From Pseudomonas putida (GTDB lineage Bacteria; Pseudomonadota; Gammaproteobacteria; Pseudomonadales; Pseudomonadaceae): 64,000 nucleotides of DNA. The notes beneath the pieces are model-generated. The model saw only the letters and a program-made list of their open reading frames with translations. It had not been told where the DNA came from and made no database searches. The stretch spans positions 1,116,001-1,180,000 of the forward strand of contig NZ_CP011789.1 in assembly GCF_001636055.1 (NCBI RefSeq). The letters run 5' to 3'. This document shows, piece after piece, positions 25,757 through 34,763 of this stretch. Both the position numbers and the translations under genes were made by a program. Position 1 is the stretch's first letter; every line of letters begins with the position of its first letter.

Positions 25757-25772
25757 TACGTCAAATGACGTA
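25757..25772. promoter_or_regulatory. palindromic operator A before the amide/urea importer
   Basis: TACGTCAAATGACGTA is a perfect palindrome with 7-bp arms (TACGTCA-AA-TGACGTA), about 80 bases before the importer ATG. It follows the TACGTC-N4-GACGTA pattern also found before fmdA. Confidence 0.65.
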
Positions 25773-25778
25773 CGCCGC

Positions 25779-25794
25779 TACGTCAGGCTGCGTA
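25779..25794. promoter_or_regulatory. second, weaker operator copy
   Basis: TACGTCAGGCTGCGTA has matching outer TACG/CGTA arms with the same 16-bp size, centred 22 bp from operator A, about two helical turns, as expected for cooperative dimers. Confidence 0.5.
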
Positions 25795-25851
25795 TACCTG
25801 TCGCTGTCGTGCAGCTCCATGCTGGTGCCACCACCGCATAGGAGTAGCAGC

Positions 25852-27096
25852 ATGGAACCACGATTGATCCGCACCAAAGGTCTGTTGCCGCGCCGCCTGG
25901 CGCTGGGCGCCGCCGCGCTGTCGCTGCTGGCGGCGAGCGTGTTCAGCCAGGGCGCACTGGCCGACGAGGCCAATAGCACCGGCCTGGCCGTTACTGCCAC
26001 CGAAGTCACGGTCGGTCAGTTGCATTCGGCCACCGGCACCATGGCGATTTCCGAAACCGGTTCGATCCAGGCCGAGCGCCTGGCCATCGAGCAGATCAAC
26101 GCCGCAGGCGGCGTGCTGGGTCGGCAGATCAAGGTGGTTCAGGAAGACGGCGCCTCCGATTGGCCGACCTTCGCCGAAAAAGCCAAGAAGCTGCTGGTCA
26201 ACGACAAGGTCGCCACGGTGTTTGGCTGCTGGACCTCGGCCTCGCGCAAGGCCGTGCTGCCGATCTTCGAGAAAGAGAACGGCTTGCTGTACTACCCGAC
26301 CTTCTACGAAGGCCTGGAACAGTCCAAGAACGTCATCTACACCGGCCAGGAGGCGACCCAGCAGATCCTCGCCAGCCTCGACTGGATCGCCAAGACCAAG
26401 GGCGCCAAGACCTTCTACCTGGTCGGTTCGGACTACATCTGGCCACGCACCTCGATGAAGATCGCGCGCAAGCACATCGAGAACGTGCTGAACGGCACGG
26501 TGGTCGGCGAGGACTACTACCCACTGGGCAACACCCAGTTCGGCTCGCTGATCAACAAGGTCAAGCTGAAGAAGCCCGACGTGGTGTTCGCCGCCGTGGT
26601 CGGTGGCTCCAACGTGGCCTTCTACAAGCAGCTCAACGCCGCCGGCGTGAACGCGGCCAAGCAGACCCTGCTGACCCTGTCGGTGACCGAGGACGAACTG
26701 CTGGGGATCGGCGGCGAGAACATGGCCGGTTTCTACGCCTCGATGAAGTACTTCCAGAGCCTCGACAACCCCAACAACAAAGCCTTCGTCGAGGCCTTCA
26801 AGGCCAAGTACGGCAAGGACGCGGTGATCGGCGACGTGACCCAGGCCGCCTACCTCGGCCCATGGCTGTGGAAGGCCGCGGTGGAGAAGGCCGGCAGCTT
26901 CGACGTCGACAAGGTGGTCGCCGCCTCGCCAGGCATCGAGCTCACCACTGCACCGGAAGGCTACGTGAAGGTGCACGAGAACCATCACCTGTGGAGCAAG
27001 ACGCGCATCGGCGAAGTGCAGCCCAACGGCCAGTTCAAGGTGGTCTACGAGTCCGACCTGATCGAGCCGAACCCCTTCCCCAAGGGCTACCAGTAA
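25852..27096 (+). CDS. urtA: urea/short-chain-amide ABC transporter binding protein (UrtA type)
   Basis: AGGAG precedes the ATG at 25852. A long signal peptide contains LPRRLALGAAALSLLAA, possibly Tat-like, and ends near ADEA. The mature part has LHSATGTMAISE, EDGASDWPTFAEKAKKL and VFGCWTSASRKAVLP, strongly typical of UrtA/FmdD branched-chain-type receptors. First gene of a five-gene importer. Because formamidase and aliphatic amidase genes follow, the real ligand may be formamide, acetamide or urea. No urease genes are in the window. Confidence 0.92.
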   Translation: MEPRLIRTKGLLPRRLALGAAALSLLAASVFSQGALADEANSTGLAVTATEVTVGQLHSATGTMAISETGSIQAERLAIEQINAAGGVLGRQIKVVQEDGASDWPTFAEKAKKLLVNDKVATVFGCWTSASRKAVLPIFEKENGLLYYPTFYEGLEQSKNVIYTGQEATQQILASLDWIAKTKGAKTFYLVGSDYIWPRTSMKIARKHIENVLNGTVVGEDYYPLGNTQFGSLINKVKLKKPDVVFAAVVGGSNVAFYKQLNAAGVNAAKQTLLTLSVTEDELLGIGGENMAGFYASMKYFQSLDNPNNKAFVEAFKAKYGKDAVIGDVTQAAYLGPWLWKAAVEKAGSFDVDKVVAASPGIELTTAPEGYVKVHENHHLWSKTRIGEVQPNGQFKVVYESDLIEPNPFPKGYQ

Positions 27097-27162
27097 TCCC
27101 TCGGCCCTCGCCCTGGCATGCCGGGGCGCGGCGCTCCCATCCCACAGCAGGAGACCATCATC

Positions 27163-28080
27163 ATGGAATGGCTATCGGAATTTGGTGCCATCGCGGCGAT
27201 GCAGGGGTTCAACGGCCTGTCCGTGTTCTGCGTGCTGCTGTTGATGGCACTGGGGCTGGCGATCATCTTTGGCCAGATGGGGGTCATCAACATGGCCCAC
27301 GGCGAGTTCCTGACCATCGGCGCCTACACCACCTACGTCTGCTCCAGCCTGACCAGCCACTTCGCCCCGGGCTTCCAGCCGTACTACTTTTTCTTCGCCA
27401 TCGCCCTGTCGTTCCTGGTCGCCGGTGCCATCGGCTGGCTGGTGGAGTGGGCGATGATCAGCCGCTTGTACAAGCGCCCGCTCGATACGCTGCTGGCGAC
27501 CTGGGGCCTGTCGCTGGTCATGCAGCAGACCTTCCGTTCGGTGTTCGGTGCCCGTGAGGTCAGTGCGACGCCGCCGGATTGGCTGATGGGCTCGTTCAAC
27601 CTCACCGACGCCATCGAGATCCCGCGCAACGGCCTGTTCATGATCGCCCTGACCGTGTTGCTGACGGCGGCCATCTTCGTGCTGCTGTATCGCTCACGCT
27701 GGGGCCTGCATGTGCGCGCCACGGTGCAGAACCGCCTGATGAGCCGGGCGGTGGGCATCAACACGCGCAAGGTCGACCGCATGACGTTCGCCCTGGGTTG
27801 CGGCGTGGCCGGGGTGGCGGGCGCGGCCTTCACCACCATCGGCTCCACTGGCCCCACCTCGGGCGCGCAGTACATCGTCGACACCTTCCTGGTGGTGGTC
27901 TTCGGCGGCGCGCAGAGCCTGTTCGGGACCATGGCCTCGGCCTTCGTCATCGCCCAGACCCAATCGATCTCGGAGTTCTTCCTCAGCGGCTCGATGGCCA
28001 AGGTGCTGACCCTCTCCGGGGTGATCCTGATCCTGATGCTGCGCCCGCAAGGGTTGTTCTCCATCAAAGTGCGCAAGTAG
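27163..28080 (+). CDS. urtB: urea/amide ABC transporter permease (UrtB type)
   Basis: The ATG at 27163 follows CAGGAG. The 305-residue LivH-like membrane protein has GQMGVINMAHGEFLTIGAY at about 38-56, a family hallmark, and about eight helices. It pairs with the UrtC-type subunit encoded 10 bases downstream. Confidence 0.93.
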   Translation: MEWLSEFGAIAAMQGFNGLSVFCVLLLMALGLAIIFGQMGVINMAHGEFLTIGAYTTYVCSSLTSHFAPGFQPYYFFFAIALSFLVAGAIGWLVEWAMISRLYKRPLDTLLATWGLSLVMQQTFRSVFGAREVSATPPDWLMGSFNLTDAIEIPRNGLFMIALTVLLTAAIFVLLYRSRWGLHVRATVQNRLMSRAVGINTRKVDRMTFALGCGVAGVAGAAFTTIGSTGPTSGAQYIVDTFLVVVFGGAQSLFGTMASAFVIAQTQSISEFFLSGSMAKVLTLSGVILILMLRPQGLFSIKVRK

Positions 28081-28090
28081 AGGCGAGCCG

Positions 28091-29278
28091 ATGAACGTTC
28101 TGGACAAAATGCTGGCAGGCAAGCCCAACCTGCTGGGCGTGGCGCTGCTGGCGCTGCTGATTTTCGTGGTGTTCCCGCTGACCCTGGACGCCTTCCGCCT
28201 GAACATGGTGGGCAAGTACCTGACCTATGCCTTCGTTGCCGTGGGCCTGGTGTTGTGCTGGGGCTACGGCGGCATCCTCAGCCTGGGGCAGGGGGTGTTC
28301 TTCGGCGTGGGCGGGTACTGCATGGCGATGTTTCTCAAGCTTGAAGCCTCCGACCCGGTCAGCACCAAGATCCAGACCACGCCGGGCATCCCCGACTTCA
28401 TGGACTGGAACCAGCTCACCGAGCTGCCGCTGTTCTGGGTGCCGTTCAACAGCTTCGGTTTCACCCTGCTGGCGGTGATCCTGGTGCCGGTGCTGCTGGC
28501 CTTCGTGATTGGCATGGCGCTGTTCAAGCGGCGGGTGGGCGACGTGTACTTCTCCATCGTCACCCAGGCCATCGCGCTGATCCTCACCGTGCTGATCATC
28601 GGTCAGCAGGGCCTGACCGGTGGCGTCAACGGCATCACCGACCTCAAGACCCTGATGGGCTGGGACCTGCGTACCGACAGCGCCAAGCTGATCCTGTACT
28701 TCATCAACGCCGCGCTGCTGTTCGGCTGCATCTTCATTGGCCGCTTCGTGCTGAGGTCCAAGCTGGGCCGGCTGTTGATGGCGATGCGCGACAAGGAGGA
28801 GCGGGTCCGGTTCTCCGGTTACGACGTGGCGACCTTCAAGATCTTCGTGTTCTGCATCGCTGCGGCGTTCTCGGCCATTGGCGGGGCGATGTTCGCCCTG
28901 CAGGTCGGCTTCATGTCGCCCTCGTTCGTCGGCATCGTGCCTTCTATCGAGATGGTCATCTTCACCGCCGTCGGCGGGCGCATGTCGCTGCTGGGCGCGG
29001 TGTATGGCGCGTTGCTGGTGAACTACGGCAAGACCTACTTTTCCGAGTCGCTCCCCGAGCTGTGGTTGTACCTGATGGGCGGGCTGTTCATCGCCGTGGT
29101 CATGTACTTCCCCAACGGCCTGGCCGGGCTGTGGGACAGCCACGGGCGCCAGGCCCTGGCACGTTGGCTGCGGCGTACACCACGACCGGCACCTGTGCCC
29201 GAGGCCGTGGCGCAGGCGAGCCGCCCTGCCACGCCGAGCGCTGCACCTGAACCTGCTTCCCTGGAGACCCAGCCATGA
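28091..29278 (+). CDS. urtC: urea/amide ABC transporter permease (UrtC type)
   Basis: A LivM-like permease of 395 residues with GYGGILSLGQGVFFGVGGY near residue 57, the UrtC mark, and an unusually proline- and alanine-rich tail after about 355. Its stop overlaps the next ATG (ATGA). The tail composition differs from the membrane part and looks disordered. Confidence 0.93.
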   Translation: MNVLDKMLAGKPNLLGVALLALLIFVVFPLTLDAFRLNMVGKYLTYAFVAVGLVLCWGYGGILSLGQGVFFGVGGYCMAMFLKLEASDPVSTKIQTTPGIPDFMDWNQLTELPLFWVPFNSFGFTLLAVILVPVLLAFVIGMALFKRRVGDVYFSIVTQAIALILTVLIIGQQGLTGGVNGITDLKTLMGWDLRTDSAKLILYFINAALLFGCIFIGRFVLRSKLGRLLMAMRDKEERVRFSGYDVATFKIFVFCIAAAFSAIGGAMFALQVGFMSPSFVGIVPSIEMVIFTAVGGRMSLLGAVYGALLVNYGKTYFSESLPELWLYLMGGLFIAVVMYFPNGLAGLWDSHGRQALARWLRRTPRPAPVPEAVAQASRPATPSAAPEPASLETQP

Positions 29279-30033
29279 GCCCCATCGGTTTCGAGATGAA
29301 GAAGCCGGTCCTGGCCATCGAGGGCCTGACCGTATCCTTCGACGGCTTCAAGGCCGTGGACAACCTCAACCTGTACATCGACCGCAACGAAGTGCGCGTG
29401 GTGATCGGCCCCAACGGAGCCGGCAAGACCACGGTCCTCGATCTGATCTGCGGCAAGACCCGCGCCACCAGCGGCAGCATCCTGTTCGACGGCAAGGAGC
29501 TGACCCGCATGCGCGAGTTCAACATCGTGCGCGCCGGGGTCGGGCGCAAGTTCCAGAACCCGTCGATCTACGAAAACCTCACGGTGTTCGAGAACCTCGA
29601 GATGTCGTATCCGGCCGGGCGCAAGGTGTTCGGCGCGCTGTTCTTCAAGCGCAGTGCGGCGGTCGTGGCGCGGGTCGAGGAGGTGGCGCGGGAGATCTTT
29701 CTCGGTGACCTGCTCGAGCAGCAGGCCGACCTGCTGTCCCACGGCCAGAAGCAATGGCTGGAGATCGGCATGCTGCTGATGCAGGACCCGGACCTGCTGA
29801 TGCTCGACGAGCCGGTCGCCGGCATGAGCGTAGGCGAGCGGGTACAGACCGCCGAGCTGCTCAAGCGCATCAGCCAGGGCCGGTCGGTGCTGGTCATCGA
29901 GCACGACATGGAGTTCGTCAAGAGCATCGCGCACAAGGTCACCGTGCTGCACCAGGGCAAGGTCCTGGCCGAAGGCAGCATGGAGGCGGTGCAGAACAAC
30001 CCGAAGGTCGTCGAAGTCTATCTGGGCCACTGA
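29275..30033 (+). CDS. urtD: urea/amide ABC transporter ATPase (UrtD type)
   Basis: The LivG-like ATPase of 252 residues has GPNGAGKTT (Walker A, about 45), a Q-loop FQNPSIYENL, LSHGQKQWLEIGM as signature region and LLMLDEPVAGM as Walker B. The variant signature LSHGQKQ is normal for UrtD. Translationally coupled to the upstream permease by an ATGA overlap. Confidence 0.94.
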   Translation: MSPIGFEMKKPVLAIEGLTVSFDGFKAVDNLNLYIDRNEVRVVIGPNGAGKTTVLDLICGKTRATSGSILFDGKELTRMREFNIVRAGVGRKFQNPSIYENLTVFENLEMSYPAGRKVFGALFFKRSAAVVARVEEVAREIFLGDLLEQQADLLSHGQKQWLEIGMLLMQDPDLLMLDEPVAGMSVGERVQTAELLKRISQGRSVLVIEHDMEFVKSIAHKVTVLHQGKVLAEGSMEAVQNNPKVVEVYLGH

Positions 30034-30043
30034 GGAAGCCGGC

Positions 30044-30733
30044 ATGTTCAACGTCAAGCAACTGTCCTGTGGCTACGGCCAGAGCCAGATCCTCCACGAC
30101 CTAGACCTGGCGGTGGCCAGGCGCGAAATCGTCGCCGTGATGGGGCGTAACGGCATGGGCAAGACTACGCTGTTCAAGAGCCTGATGGGGCTGCTGCCAC
30201 AGTGGCGCGGCCAAGTCAGCGTCGATGGCCGGGAAGTCTCCGGCCTGGACACCCATGAACGGGTCGAGCACGGCATTGCCTACGTGCCCCAGGGACGGAT
30301 GATCTTCCCCAGCATGACCGTGCTGGAAAACATCCAGACCGGTCTGCCTGCCTCGGCCAAGGGCCAGGTGCCCGAGGACCTCTATGCACTGTTTCCGGTG
30401 CTTCATGACATGCGCGCACGCAAGGGCGGCAACCTCTCCGGCGGACAACAGCAGCAGTTGGCGATTGCCCGTGCCCTGGCGACCAACCCCAAGGTGCTGC
30501 TGCTCGATGAGCCGACCGAGGGCATCCAGCCGTCGATCATCAAGGACATCGCCCGCGCCCTGAAAGAGATCCGCGACCTGCGCGACCTGACCATCGTGGT
30601 CTCCGAGCAGGTGCTGTCGTTCACCCTCGAGATTGCCGACCGCTTTTTGGTGATCGAGAAGGGCCGCTTCGTGATCGAGGAGACCCGCGCCAACGTCGAC
30701 GAAGCCACCATCAGCCGTTACCTCTCGGTGTAG
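30044..30733 (+). CDS. urtE: urea/amide ABC transporter ATPase (UrtE type)
   Basis: The LivF-like ATPase of 229 residues has GRNGMGKTT (Walker A with Met, a UrtE trait), YVPQGRMIFPSMTVLENI, LSGGQQQQLAIARAL and LLLDEPTEGIQPSII. It is the last importer gene; formamidase follows after a 94-bp gap containing another operator copy. Confidence 0.94.
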   Translation: MFNVKQLSCGYGQSQILHDLDLAVARREIVAVMGRNGMGKTTLFKSLMGLLPQWRGQVSVDGREVSGLDTHERVEHGIAYVPQGRMIFPSMTVLENIQTGLPASAKGQVPEDLYALFPVLHDMRARKGGNLSGGQQQQLAIARALATNPKVLLLDEPTEGIQPSIIKDIARALKEIRDLRDLTIVVSEQVLSFTLEIADRFLVIEKGRFVIEETRANVDEATISRYLSV

Positions 30734-30742
30734 CGGGCCTGC

Positions 30743-30758
30743 TACGTCATCCGACGTA
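30743..30758. promoter_or_regulatory. palindromic operator before fmdA
   Basis: TACGTCATCCGACGTA fits TACGTC-N4-GACGTA, the same 16-bp dyad as before urtA. It lies about 70 bases before the fmdA start, so the importer and enzyme genes probably share a regulator. Confidence 0.65.
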
Positions 30759-30827
30759 TTGGCCGATCCGCACCTGCGTTCAAGACTGTCAGCAATGCAC
30801 TAAACCTTACTGTCCAGGAGCTTTGCC

Positions 30828-32057
30828 ATGACCGATACCCTGATCAAAGTCGACCTCAACCAGCCCGCCACCGAAAACGAGCAGATCCACAACCGCTGGC
30901 ACCCGGACATCCCCATGGCTTGCTGGGTCAAGCCGGGCGATGACTTCATCCTCGAGACCTACGACTGGACCGCCGGGGCGATCAAGAACAACGACGATGC
31001 CTCGGATGTGCGCGATGTCGACCTGTCGACCGTGCACTACCTGTCCGGCCCGGTGGGCGTGCAGGGCGCCGAGCCGGGTGACCTGCTGGTCGTCGACCTG
31101 CTCGACATCGGCGCCAAGGCCGACTCGATGTGGGGCTTCAATGGCTTCTTCTCGCGGCAGAACGGCGGCGGTTTCCTCACCGATCACTTCCCCAGCGCAC
31201 AAAAGGCGATCTGGGATTTCAAGGGTATGTTCACCAGCTCCCGGCACATCCCTGGGGTGAATTTCGCCGGCCTGATCCACCCCGGGCTGATCGGTTGCCT
31301 GCCGGACCCGGTGATGCTCGCCGCCTGGAACCGCCGCGAGCAGGAACTGATCGACACCAACCCCACCCGCGTACCGCCACTGGCCAACCCGCCGCTGGCC
31401 GCCACCGCGCACATGGGCAAGCTCAAGGGCCAGGCCCGTGACGATGCCGCCGCCACCGGCGCGCGCACCGTGCCGCCGCGCGAGCATGGCGGCAACTGCG
31501 ATATCAAGGACCTGTCGCGGGGCTCGAAGATTTTCTTCCCGGTGTACGTCAAGGGTGCCGGGCTGTCGGTGGGCGACCTGCACTTCAGCCAGGGCGATGG
31601 CGAGATTACCTTCTGCGGCGCCATCGAGATGGCCGGCTGGGTGCACATGAAAGTCGAGCTGATCAAGGGCGGCATGGCCAAGTACGGCATCAGGAACCCG
31701 GTGTTCAAGCCCAGCCCGATCACCCCGAACTACAAGAACTACCTGATCTTCGAGGGCATCTCGGTGGATGAAAGCGGCCAGCAGCACTACCTGGACGTCA
31801 ACGTCGCCTATCGCCAGGCTTGCCTGAACGCCATCAATTACCTGACCAAGTTCGGCTATTCCCCGGCCCAGGGCTACGCCTTGCTGGGCTCGGCGCCGGT
31901 GCAGGGGCACATCAGCGGCGTGGTGGACATCCCCAACGCCTGCGCCACCCTGTGGCTGCCGACCGAGATCTTCGATTTCGACATCAATCCCAGCGCCAGC
32001 GGCCCGACCAGGCACCTGGACGGCAGCGTCGATCTGCCGATCGCCCCGGACCTGTAA
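30828..32057 (+). CDS. fmdA: formamidase (acetamidase/formamidase family)
   Basis: The enzyme hydrolyses formamide to formate and ammonia. The 409-residue product begins TLIKVDLNQPATENEQIHNR and has HYLSGPVGVQGAEPGDLLVV and GFFSRQNGGGFLTDHFP, all typical of Methylophilus-type FmdA. AGGAG lies before the ATG. It is followed by fmdB, as in the known fmd operon. Cytoplasmic, no signal peptide. Confidence 0.95.
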   Translation: MTDTLIKVDLNQPATENEQIHNRWHPDIPMACWVKPGDDFILETYDWTAGAIKNNDDASDVRDVDLSTVHYLSGPVGVQGAEPGDLLVVDLLDIGAKADSMWGFNGFFSRQNGGGFLTDHFPSAQKAIWDFKGMFTSSRHIPGVNFAGLIHPGLIGCLPDPVMLAAWNRREQELIDTNPTRVPPLANPPLAATAHMGKLKGQARDDAAATGARTVPPREHGGNCDIKDLSRGSKIFFPVYVKGAGLSVGDLHFSQGDGEITFCGAIEMAGWVHMKVELIKGGMAKYGIRNPVFKPSPITPNYKNYLIFEGISVDESGQQHYLDVNVAYRQACLNAINYLTKFGYSPAQGYALLGSAPVQGHISGVVDIPNACATLWLPTEIFDFDINPSASGPTRHLDGSVDLPIAPDL

Positions 32058-32069
32058 GGAGGCGCCGCC

Positions 32070-32414
32070 ATGCCGACCTACGAATATGCCTGCCCCGAGT
32101 GCGGCACCTTCAGCATGCTGCGACCGATCGCCCAGCGCCACGAGCCGTGCCAGTGCCCGTATTGCGGCACGGCCGCCGGCGGATTGCAGGTATCGGCGCC
32201 GGCACTGGCCACCCTGTCCGCCAGCCAGCGCCAGGCCATCGCCACCAACGAACGCAGCGCCCATGCGCCGCAGACCGTCGCCGAGTACCAGCAGCGGCGC
32301 CATCCGGCCGGCTGTGGTTGTTGTTCGCCAAGCAAGGCGGTGGAGCCGACCAAGGCCAACCCACTCGGCCTCAAGAGCAAGACCGGGCCGCGGCCCTGGA
32401 TGATCAGCCACTGA
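32070..32414 (+). CDS. fmdB: FmdB-family zinc-ribbon protein
   Basis: A 114-residue protein with the FmdB ribbon: YEYACPECGTFSML, then CQCPYCG (about 28-34), giving paired CxxC knuckles. A C-terminal CGCCSP adds further cysteines. Members are proposed regulators or assembly factors of FmdA; in Methylophilus the gene is next to fmdA. AAGGAGG precedes the start. Its actual role is not established. Confidence 0.88.
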   Translation: MPTYEYACPECGTFSMLRPIAQRHEPCQCPYCGTAAGGLQVSAPALATLSASQRQAIATNERSAHAPQTVAEYQQRRHPAGCGCCSPSKAVEPTKANPLGLKSKTGPRPWMISH

Positions 32415-32429
32415 ACGAGGTTCGTTTTC

Positions 32430-33473
32430 ATGCGCCACGGCGATATTTCCAGCAGCCCCGACACCGTCGGCGTTGCTGTCGTGAACTACAAGATGCCGCG
32501 CCTGCACAGCAAGGCCGAAGTCATCGATAACGCCCGCAAGATCGGCGAAATGATCAAGGGCATGAAACAGGGGTTGCCAGGCATGGACCTGGTGGTCTTC
32601 CCCGAGTACAGCACCATGGGCATCCTCTACGACCACGACGAGATGATGGCCACTGCCGCGAGCATACCGGGCGAGGAAACTGCGATCTTCTCGGCGGCCT
32701 GCCGCGAAGCCAACACCTGGGGGGTGTTTTCCCTGACCGGCGAGCGTCACGAGGAACACCCGCACAAGGCGCCGTACAACACCCTGGTGCTGATCGACAA
32801 CCAGGGGCAGATCGTCCAGCGCTATCGCAAGTGCATCCCCTGGTGCCCCATCGAGGGCTGGTACCCGGGCGATCGCACCTACGTCTGCGACGGCCCCAAG
32901 GGCATGAAGATCAGCCTGATCATCTGCGACGACGGCAACTATCCGGAGATCTGGCGCGATTGCGCGATGAAGGGTGCCGAACTGATCGTACGCTGCCAAG
33001 GCTACATGTACCCGGCCAAGGAGCAGCAGGTGCAGATGTCCAAGAGCATGGCCTGGGCCAACAACTGCTACGTCGCGGTGGCCAACGCCGCGGGGTTCGA
33101 TGGCGTGTACTCGTACTTTGGCCATTCGGCGATCATCGGCTTCGATGGCCGTACCCTGGGGGAGTGTGGTGAAGAGGAGATGGGTATCCAGTACGCCCAG
33201 TTGTCGATCTCGCAGATCCGCGATGCACGTGCCAACGACCAGTCGCAGAACCACCTGTTCAAGTTGCTGCACCGCGGCTACACCGGGGTGTTCGACTCTG
33301 GCGACGGCGACAAGGGCGTGGCCGACTGCCCCTTCGAGTTCTACCGCACCTGGGTACTGGATGCGCAGAAAGCCCAGGAGAATGTCGAGCGCATCACCCG
33401 GCGTACGGTCGGCGTAGCCGATTGCCCGGTGGGGCAGTTGCCCCACGAAGGCCAAGAACGCAGCGTGGGTTGA
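32430..33473 (+). CDS. amiE: aliphatic amidase
   Basis: The 347-residue nitrilase-superfamily enzyme opens [20 protein letters not shown], nearly identical to P. aeruginosa AmiE as I recall it. The Glu-Lys-Cys triad is visible: VVFPEYS (about 59), YRKCIPWCP (about 134) and [11 protein letters not shown] (about 166). It releases ammonia from acetamide and propionamide. It shares the operon with formamidase, so two unrelated amidase folds cover short amides. The usual amiC and amiR regulator genes are absent; a kinase/regulator pair upstream probably replaces them. Confidence 0.96.
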   Translation: MRHGDISSSPDTVGVAVVNYKMPRLHSKAEVIDNARKIGEMIKGMKQGLPGMDLVVFPEYSTMGILYDHDEMMATAASIPGEETAIFSAACREANTWGVFSLTGERHEEHPHKAPYNTLVLIDNQGQIVQRYRKCIPWCPIEGWYPGDRTYVCDGPKGMKISLIICDDGNYPEIWRDCAMKGAELIVRCQGYMYPAKEQQVQMSKSMAWANNCYVAVANAAGFDGVYSYFGHSAIIGFDGRTLGECGEEEMGIQYAQLSISQIRDARANDQSQNHLFKLLHRGYTGVFDSGDGDKGVADCPFEFYRTWVLDAQKAQENVERITRRTVGVADCPVGQLPHEGQERSVG

Positions 33474-33476
33474 GGC

Positions 33477-34454
33477 ATGTCGTCTCTGCAGGCGTGTGCG
33501 CCGGTCTCGCGTTTCGTGTTCGAGCCGCAGCAGGTGATGAGCCTGCTGCGCCAGCGTATCGTCGGCCAGGAGGTGGCGCTGGCGGCCGTGGAGGCGCAGC
33601 TCAAGGTGCTCAAGGCCGACATCAGCGACCCTGGGCGCCCGCTCGGCGTGAACCTGTTCATGGGCCCGACCGGGGTCGGCAAGACCGAGATCGTGCGCCT
33701 GCTCGCCCAGGCCATCCATGGCCGCCCCGACGCGTTGTGTCGCATCGACATGCAGACCTTGGCCCAGGAGCATTACGCCGCGTCGTTGACCGGCGCGCCG
33801 CCGGGCTACGTGGGCAGCAAGGAAGGCATCAGCCTGTTCGACGAGACACTGATTGCCGGCAGCTACAGCCGCCCTGGCATCGTGTTGTTCGATGAATTGG
33901 AAAAAGCCAGCGACCAGGTGCTGCGCAGCCTGCTGGGCATCCTCGAAAGCGGCCGCCTGACCCTGGCGGGCGGCACCCGCACCCTGGACTTTCGCAACAG
34001 CCTGATTTTCATGACCAGCAACGTGGGGGCCCGTGAGGCCGGGCAGCGGATGCGTCGGGGATGGCGGCGATGGCTGGCGCTGTTCGGCGAGTCCGAGGCG
34101 CAGGTGCTCGAGCGCGCGCTGCACCAGTGTTTCGAGCCGGAGTTTCTCAATCGCATCGACCGCATCCTCATGTTCGAGCGCATCGAAGGGCGCTGGCTGG
34201 AAGCGTTGCTGGATATCGAGTTGGCCAGGCTGGCGCAGCGCCTGGGGCCTCAACGCCGCGTGCAGTTGGACGAGTCGGCGCGGGCCTGGCTGATCGCTGG
34301 GTACGACGTACGTTTCGGGGCCAGGGCCCTTGGGCGACGCGTGCGGGTGATGCTGGAGCCAGCGATTGCCGACTGTCTGCTGGACGCTGACGGGAAAGGG
34401 GATATGAAGGTGACACTGCGCGGCGAACGGCTACTGGTCACGCGCTGCGCCTGA
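33477..34454 (+). CDS. amiB: AmiB-like AAA+ ClpA/B-type ATPase
   Basis: The 325-residue protein starts four bases after amiE. It has GPTGVGKTE (Walker A, about 62), GAPPGYVGSKEG (pore-loop region), VLFDELEKAS (Walker B) and a ClpB D2-small-type C-terminus (FEPEFLNRIDRIL). Only one AAA+ ring domain is present, without N-terminal or M domains. In P. aeruginosa the amiB gene directly follows amiE and encodes such an ATPase, of unsettled function; chaperone or transport roles have been suggested. Confidence 0.88.
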   Translation: MSSLQACAPVSRFVFEPQQVMSLLRQRIVGQEVALAAVEAQLKVLKADISDPGRPLGVNLFMGPTGVGKTEIVRLLAQAIHGRPDALCRIDMQTLAQEHYAASLTGAPPGYVGSKEGISLFDETLIAGSYSRPGIVLFDELEKASDQVLRSLLGILESGRLTLAGGTRTLDFRNSLIFMTSNVGAREAGQRMRRGWRRWLALFGESEAQVLERALHQCFEPEFLNRIDRILMFERIEGRWLEALLDIELARLAQRLGPQRRVQLDESARAWLIAGYDVRFGARALGRRVRVMLEPAIADCLLDADGKGDMKVTLRGERLLVTRCA

Positions 34455-34763
34455 GCAGGGGCAGGGCCGTGGTAGCGAGTCTACCCGCGTAGCAGACGAC
34501 GCGAAGGGCAAGGATTGCGCGCTGGATTTCGGGCAGTAAAAAGCCGGCTTGTGGCCGGCTCTCGGGGACGGGCTTGGCTAATTTTTGGTAAGCCGCAACC
34601 GCCTTAACAGGTTGGCCATCGAGGCCTGAAAAAGATGACAAACGGCCGTGTGGGGCGTCGTCAGGTGCTCTGGGATGCGGCTTGTGCCGACCCTCGGCTA
34701 AATGTGCCGCGTAGCATACTAGGGCTCGCCAGGGATGCCCAGCGAAAATTGGCACCGGGTGTT
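34455..34763 (-). other. 309-bp gap: possible small-RNA-sized transcript region on the minus strand
   Basis: No coding region is supported. On the minus strand TAGTATGCT near 34720-34712 could be a -10 element with no clear -35. The transcript would run through the degenerate repressor's 3' region to the terminator at 34540-34560, giving about 150-170 nt. An alternative is that this is merely the long 3' tail of the repressor mRNA. Confidence 0.3.
34537..34560 (-). terminator. intrinsic terminator, minus-strand orientation
   Basis: AGCCGGC-CACA-AGCCGGCT-like stem (minus strand AGCCGGCCACAAGCCGGCT) is followed by TTTTTAC. The stem is strong, but it sits about 200 bases past the nearest minus-strand gene end. 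Confidence 0.75.

Noticed and set aside
30807..34253. A 1148-codon minus-strand frame over fmdA-fmdB-amiE-amiB
   Set aside because: It covers four genes with clear catalytic motifs on the plus strand. It is a compositional shadow.
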